Below are positions 58,371 to 64,000 of a stretch of 64,000 nucleotides of DNA, piece after piece. Under the pieces are notes generated by a model, which saw nothing but the letters and a program-made list of their open reading frames with translations, was not told where the DNA came from and made no database searches. Made by a program: the position numbers and the translations under genes. Within the stretch, counting starts at the first letter, position 1. Each line of letters begins with the position of its first letter. The DNA comes from Fasciolopsis buskii (taxonomy: Eukaryota > Platyhelminthes > Trematoda > Plagiorchiida > Fasciolidae), in the NCBI GenBank assembly GCA_008360955.1, contig LUCM01002856.1, positions 132,588-196,587 on the forward strand, in the 5' to 3' direction.

Positions 58371-59635
58371 GCGTCCAGAGGCTCTCCTCTGAAACTAATA
58401 GAGGACGGCTTGTCCTGAAGCAGTTTTTTATCCTTGTTAAGTTGACATCGTTTGTTTTTCATGTGACACGGACAAGGCATGACTTGTTTGAAGCTTACGG
58501 TTACATGACTACCGTGCAGGTCGCACCACACTTGACAGAATGAATGTGTAAGACATATACTCTTCTGCCTGGATAGCATTGTAAACAAGTCTTCCGGTAT
58601 GCTACAAAATTGACAAAAGAGGAGAGGGCATGTCCAATTCGTTGGCAAACGTTTTGTCTGGTGTTTCAAATACAACTAAACTCATGATGATTCCTAACAA
58701 GGATAAAACATCTGTACAATGCTTCCATGGTTTCTTTATGGTGAGTTGAGCGATGATATCACATGGTGAATTGTTTCGTAAAATGATGTCAACAAAAAAG
58801 ACGAAAAACATTCGATCACAATTTGGTGGGCCATTAGCAAACGAAACAGTGCTATGACAACGATCGGAGGGTGACGATTTGATCGACTCAAGCCTGATTC
58901 GTGTCTGCCACCGATAACCGGTAGCCCCAATCTAAACCCGTTTGTGACTCTTCGGATCATCTCATGGAGTTCCAGTCGAAAACGCAAGATCACCGGTCAT
59001 GAGACGGTCACTGACCGTAGAACGATCTAGGCTGGGCGGATTAATCAAAGAAGTCATAGGGAATAGCAGCTACGAACTATTTTAGAATCCAACCCGAGGA
59101 GTATTACGTTTTTGTTACATTTTAAAATTATCTGGTGTTAATACCACAGTTCGGTTCGTTTCCTTCCGAAATCTGGTGTACTGCCTTGTTCCTTCCATTC
59201 AGCCTTTTTGAGCTGGCAAGATTTTGTCAGACAAAACAGCTCCGAAGATAAGGAGGAAGAGTACTGGTCCCATATATGTAGGTCTCCATATGCACACAGG
59301 CAGTTACCTCCTCATTGGTAACAAGACGATAGCCGTACAAACTTCCGGTGTAGGGACATGAAACATTTGTAAGTCCCGATGGCGATTAAAAAAATCAACT
59401 ACGATCGAAATTCAATGAAAATCAATCACATGGAATGCAACAGTTGGTGCCGGATAAATAGCTCTCAAAATGAGAGAATAAATTACGAACAGATTTGGTG
59501 ATCTTGCTCTGCTTGAACTGCAAATCTGAATGGGTGACTGAAAAATATGGAGTTGACTTAGTCACGCCAATCGGTGTGTGATCAGCACACTGACTGCACA
59601 ACCACCCAAGCGAATGGGAGAAAGAAACAATACTT
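58371..59635. other. No gene recognised
   Basis: Minus frames at 58352-58675, 58602-58811 and 58736-58993 have no known domain. Nothing else is supportable. Confidence 0.35.
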
Positions 59636-59758
59636 AATTGTGAATGATATAATGTCAAGATGTAATGTGCCAACTTTTTCACTACCTTGGGTAGTTTTTC
59701 TCACGGTAAGTTTTACAATGAACAACGCTGTGTTACTCACATTATATCATTCACAATT
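59636..59758. repeat. Family C foldback with perfect 20-bp terminal inverted repeats
   Basis: AATTGTGAATGATATAATGT (59636-59655) is exactly complementary to 59739-59758. The minus strand of the interior carries GTGAGAAAAACTACCCAAGGTAGT, then GAAAAAGTTGGC, the family C stem. It resembles a compact MITE-like or snap-back insertion. Confidence 0.85.
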
Positions 59759-60296
59759 ACATCTATTTCAGATTGCAATAGAATTCCTCGTTTAGTATCA
59801 CAGTGGACAACATAGGATATTTGGTGTGGGAATAGAAAATATCAAGTTATCACCCATATCTGCTGACCTACAATAGCCTGATGTAACAGAGTTTGGCAAA
59901 ATGATTTGTAAATTGCGAATCTCGCAACTACCACAGAGATCAATGATGTCAAGGTGAAAATGGGCTGGTCGATCTCAAGTCCAACCAAAACGCTTAAATC
60001 ACAAGGCAATTTTCAATAGTCCCCAAATGAGGTGACAACACACTTCACCCAGTGAATCGATTTCAGTTTGTTTCCTCTGTTCTACTGGGGCTTGATTTAC
60101 CAACTGACCATTTTCTGTTAAGGATAAGCTTGATCACAAAAAATCATTTAAATTCAACATGAGTTTACCAAAATTACGAGCCTGGAAGACTGTTACTTAC
60201 AGACTGTTACTTACCTCGGGAAATGGCTAGTCCAAACGACTCAGTTAACTTCGATCTAAGTTTAGCTCAGCAATTTGTGCCCAGCATGTTGTTGAA
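59759..60296. other. No gene recognised
   Basis: Spacer between two family C pieces, possibly interior of a decayed Penelope-like terminal repeat. Confidence 0.3.
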
Positions 60297-60357
60297 AGTC
60301 AAATGCATATCGATTTTTCGATACATTCCTTACGTCATCTGGTCTTGGTATTTACAA
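60297..60357 (+). repeat. Family C tail fragment
   Basis: CATATCGATTTTTCGATACATTCCTTACGTCATCTGGTCTTGG matches the tail of the 36669 unit (CATCGATTTTTTGCGATACACCCCTTACATCACTAAGACC) in the same strand sense. It is upstream of, and in the same orientation as, the Penelope-like ORF at 60980. Confidence 0.7.
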
Positions 60358-60979
60358 AGAAGACAATACTTTTATCTTACTCGAGTTTCACCAAAGCAAG
60401 CCAGGGGGAGGTGGAGTTTTTAAGTAAAGTCATCGCTAGCCTTGGATTGTCGCCCTGAGTGATTTTGCCTTCCCAATCCTTACATTTCTTGTCATGTTTT
60501 ATTTACCAAACGACTTTGTCGCCGAGTCTGTAAAGGGCCTATATCGTCGTCTAACTTGTGATACTTTGTCTCTAGTGTCTACCTTGAACGATATCGAGGG
60601 ACCATCCGTTGTACACTTAGATCATGAAGAGTATAAAGTCAAAAACAAAGGGAAGATGAATTCTCCAGAAATCAGAATAAGTCTGAATTATGGCCTACGT
60701 CGAGTTGCACAACAGTAAAGATGAATAGTATTGCCCAGCAAGTTTTCGGCAGTATGCCCCCCCCCCGGGAAAACTACTTCCTCAATTTGAGTAGTTACTT
60801 TTGATCCAACAAACCTTTGTGTACTAATCATTTTTGGATCAGAATAGTAAATTACGTTGACGAACTTCGCTTTGTTTTTTTTGAGGGCCGCAGTATTGTG
60901 AGACATATGAAATTCAAAAAAAACAACATTACACTGCAATCCTTGTCCGATCTTCTTTTAGTCACGTCATGCAGTCGCT
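60358..60979. other. No gene called; poly-C at about 60759-60768
   Basis: A plus frame at 60494-60718 looks somewhat protein-like but has no recognised motif. Possibly decayed body of the Penelope-like element downstream. Confidence 0.3.
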
Positions 60980-61735
60980 GTGTATTCAGCCGGTCACTGC
61001 TCCAGAAATTGTTTTACGTCGTGTCCAACTTCTGCTTGTTGGATACGGCTTCAAACGGGGTTGCCAGTTCAGTTTATTGGTGTGTATATTTTGTTCGATA
61101 TGCCTGAATTCCCCTGGACGAACTCGGTGATGACCGAATCCGATGTTTATTTTAGTCACCCAATCATTTTAACATCGGGGCAGCCCAAAGTTCACAAGAT
61201 ATCGTACGTACACACACTGTTCAACAAACGAAAAGCACATTGCAGCGCAAAAGCACAGCAAAAAGTGGAAGACGATTCAACGAAACAGTTATCCAAGAAA
61301 CGAACGAGCATAACTCGACAAGATGAGGCTCCCCTGCTTGAAGAATGTATGTGGAATGACTGCGAATCAAAAGGCATCGCAGTCGTTCACAAACTTTCCA
61401 AAACTAGGAGCCGACTCAGTTTGAACCCTAAAGAAAGGCTCAAAATGGACGACAGTAGAAATGTTGTCTACAAGGTCAGATGTGAGAACCGAGACAAATT
61501 CTCCGTCGGACAAAATGAAAGAATGGTTCGTGCACAAATGCATGAACACAGACTTGCACAAACAGACATAATCCTCTCCCACTAATATCCATTCACAAGG
61601 AACAGGAAGGAGATACATTCAATCTGGACAACGTTTACATTGCGGACCAAGCGAATGCAAGATATTCAAGCGATTTTGTAGAAGCTTGGCACTCGTCGAC
61701 AAATTCCATTAACTGGCATTCCGGACTGGACCAAA
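60980..61735 (+). mobile_element. Penelope-like element, C-terminal GIY-YIG fragment
   Basis: HKISYVHTLFNKRKAHCS (about 61190-61245) matches the HK-x-SYVRTLFNRA-x-THCS linker after the RT. NVVYKVRCENRDKFSVGQNERMV (about 61460-61530) matches the GIY-YIG endonuclease (NVVYKI-C-C---YIGQT-R), followed by the MHEHRLAQ helix. YIG has become SVG, so the nuclease is probably dead. After a TAA at 61583 and a frame change, FNLDNVYIADQANARYSSDF and EAWHSSTNSINWH (about 61618-61715) match the usual C-terminal end (EAW-S---SINRH). No RT core is recognisable upstream; the copy is 5'-truncated or decayed. Confidence 0.8.
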
Positions 61736-63777
61736 TATGCAATCTACTAGTGCGCGCGATTTAAATAAACTGGTAGGTGTCAATTTTTTGGAACCTGAAG
61801 CAACCGGAGCAATTTCAAGGTCGCAGTATGGGGCCTCTCACACCGAAATTAGAGCAATTAACAACATAGCCAGAATTAGTAAAGTTACCAAAATTAGCAA
61901 CATTCTCAAAATTAGTAAAATCGCTTGTTCAAGATCGAAGCTATAGCAACTCACAAAGAGAACGTACTCTTGGGTCAGGTTCTAATCAAGGATAGCGCTT
62001 TTATAAACGCAACCAAACAAAGAGATCGTTGTTTGACCACTGATCGTGTCTTTTCGGCTGATGATGAAACGTTTGTGATCTAAGTGCCAAGCTCAGCGCT
62101 CCAAACGCGAATAGCCATCATCAAGCAGTCATTGCTCCAAGGCTGGTGATCTTGAAGAAAAAGGGTATGAGTGGCAGACAAGAGACCGTCTCTACCGCCT
62201 AATCTACAGGCCCAGGGAAGGTGTCGGTATGAAGTACGCAAAAACCGAATGCCATTAGACAATTGTTAGAATACACTCACCTAATGCTTGGTGCCTGTTC
62301 ATAATGAGTATATACAATTACTTATGATGCGTTCCCTATGTTACATTTCTGTCCACAGCTTCTGTTTATCGGGAACATTTTACTGTTTGAATAATAGAAC
62401 TAGGATACGACATGCAACTGGAATTGCCAGTGTGACGGAGAGAAGGTGGTACAGGTTTTGGGTACATGTGCTTACGGTTTACCGAACGTTTGAAAATGTG
62501 CAGACTCATTGCCGAGTTCGCACAAAAGGATTCTCTGGCTGAAACGCTGAACTTTTTCTCAAGTGATCAGACTTCATCATATGGTTCAACTAAATAGAAT
62601 TCTTTCATCACCATGGAATTAGAAGAATTCATTGCTTTGGTAATGTTCATTGGATTTCAACCCAAGACAGACAATTATTTCTATCCATCTGAACAGTAAT
62701 AAACGCTTGTTTATTCGTCTGGCATTTTGTCCATGGCACGTAACTAGTAAATGTTCATTCGTAACATATACCGTACGAACAGCTACCAGTTTGATGTAAA
62801 ACATGCAACCGTTGATATACTTCGCATTTTTTCATCCTATTATTTCCACTGAAGCATGGCCATAGCTGGTTTGGCTATAGTCAACGAGAATGAATGACAT
62901 TATCAGTGAGACATTCCGGTTGGCATCAACCGATCCAAATTCTTCAGCCCATGTGATGAGAGCTCAAGAGCGCTGTAAGAAAAGTTTCATTGTACCATTT
63001 TGTGGCTCTATACTAAATGGTCCTTGAAAACAAAGGCTTTCAACAAAAACAAATGAGAAGTCATTATCGAGATCTTTAAAGCATCGGACATGTCACACAA
63101 TGTGCACATAGTTTCACAAAGTCAAATTTAAAGGAGGGGAGAGGTATTGAAGCTAAGGTTTCATAGTTTTTGCGTTACTTCAACTCAGCACGAAGATTTC
63201 AAAATCAACCTGGCTAATTTATCACAAATTGAATCTTTTCATCATTCGATGAAAAAATGATATTCCTGAGACACGAGTAGTTGGAAACCATTGTCTTGTG
63301 GTGCATTATCGCTTGGTCTATACGAGATTAACCTTATCAAGCGAAATCAACCAGAACGTGGTCAGGTATCAACCTCCATCGTATAGTAACACTCACTCAG
63401 GACTCACAATTTCTAGTGCCCATGGTATGACATTTGCAAACTAGATCAGCAAATGTAAAACGAACGAATGCCAGCACATTTTGACCAAATTTACTAAACA
63501 CATTTGTACTTCGTCGCCGACGGATCAGTTCTAGCGAGTCAAATAATGTACTTGATTGTGAATCGTTGAGTAGATCAAAACATCGGTCTTCCACACTAGC
63601 TGGTCGAATACCGGAAGTTCAGAAATAAAACGTCAAAGGAATTTCAAGCAAACCTAACGATAACCAGCATGTGCGTGAAACTCAGATCGCACGTATTTAC
63701 CGGCCGTTTCATTTGGTACATACCTACACGGGTGACTTGCGGTCAAGAGTTTTGCAAAACTGAATGTTTTGTTCGTG
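61736..63777. other. No gene recognised
   Basis: Includes a short GCTGATGATGAAACG at 62053 with ribozyme-like words but no stem II. Nothing else is supportable. Confidence 0.4.
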
Positions 63778-63812
63778 CGTTCGTGCGTGCGTGTGTGTGT
63801 GTGTGCGTGTAT
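63778..63812. repeat. (TG)n/(CGTG)n microsatellite
   Basis: GTGCGTGC then GTGTGT units near the right end of the window. Confidence 0.9.
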
Positions 63813-64000
63813 GTTTCACTGTGATAGGTTTCGGTATGCTGAATGTCACAATTGGAGACTGAACTTTGGCAATGCCCTGACTGTTTTTCTACGCACAAAA
63901 CATTAAAAATTTGAGTTAACTTTCATTCTCGTCTATTCACTTCCCACCAACGAGATTGTACAAAAAGCAACACGTAGACAAATCCACATGAATGACCGAT

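Noticed and set aside
62053..62070. GCTGATGATGAAACG as another hammerhead
   Set aside because: Core words are adjacent with no stem II between them, so no fold is possible.
1..64000. CRISPR arrays, operons, bacterial promoters
   Set aside because: Introns, SINEs, LINEs and microsatellites show this is eukaryotic DNA, and no spaced direct-repeat array is present.

Overview
The window looks like nuclear DNA of a flatworm, most likely a digenean trematode with a large, repeat-rich genome. Reasons: GT-AG introns of about 1.8 to 4.1 kb, sparse coding sequence, decayed RTE-type and Penelope-like retrotransposons whose translated pieces resemble trematode copies, a tRNA-derived SINE with AATAAA-type tails, hammerhead-ribozyme repeats of the kind known from schistosomes, and many microsatellites. 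The trematode assignment is inference from recalled family resemblance; I could not search, and a genus cannot be named with confidence.

One protein gene dominates the plus strand. Six exons run from 12235 to 29297: a 1341-nt exon, four short exons of 141, 129, 117 and 117 nt, and a last exon ending in TAA. Every internal junction is phase 2, so any short exon can be skipped or duplicated without breaking the frame. The four short exons are diverged copies of one cassette. Each carries [I/L]-R-x-L-F at nearly the same codon position, followed by acidic then basic residues. The large exon holds two related motifs (IRELH, KQLF). The protein also has three tryptophan motifs of the form acidic/x-W-[I/V]-x-[L/V], one only nine codons from the C-terminus. 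I recognise no known family. The upstream start of the gene was not found. A convergent minus-strand gene may end at 29769.

The rest is mostly repeat territory. An RTE fragment (plus) lies at 11080-11790. A Penelope-like RT plus GIY-YIG fragment (minus) lies at 37090-38140. A nearly full-length but broken RTE (minus) lies at 54680-58370. A second Penelope-like C-terminal fragment (plus) lies at 60980-61735. Five SINE copies are at 5361, 9891, 33063, 50260 and 51681. Two dispersed families carry hammerhead-ribozyme-like folds. Family A (1260-1555, 26989-27172, 50488-50602) includes a copy at 27002-27058 with a complete canonical core and a GUC cleavage triplet. Family C (31275-31521, 36669-36830, 49670-49815, 51455-51550, 59636-59758, 60297-60357) is a foldback repeat that sits beside the Penelope-like fragments.

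The best candidates for something new are the exon-duplicated RxLF protein, the hammerhead-bearing repeat whose inverted partner ends at the predicted self-cleavage site, and an excess of the palindrome TCACGTGA (12 exact copies counted by eye where about one is expected).
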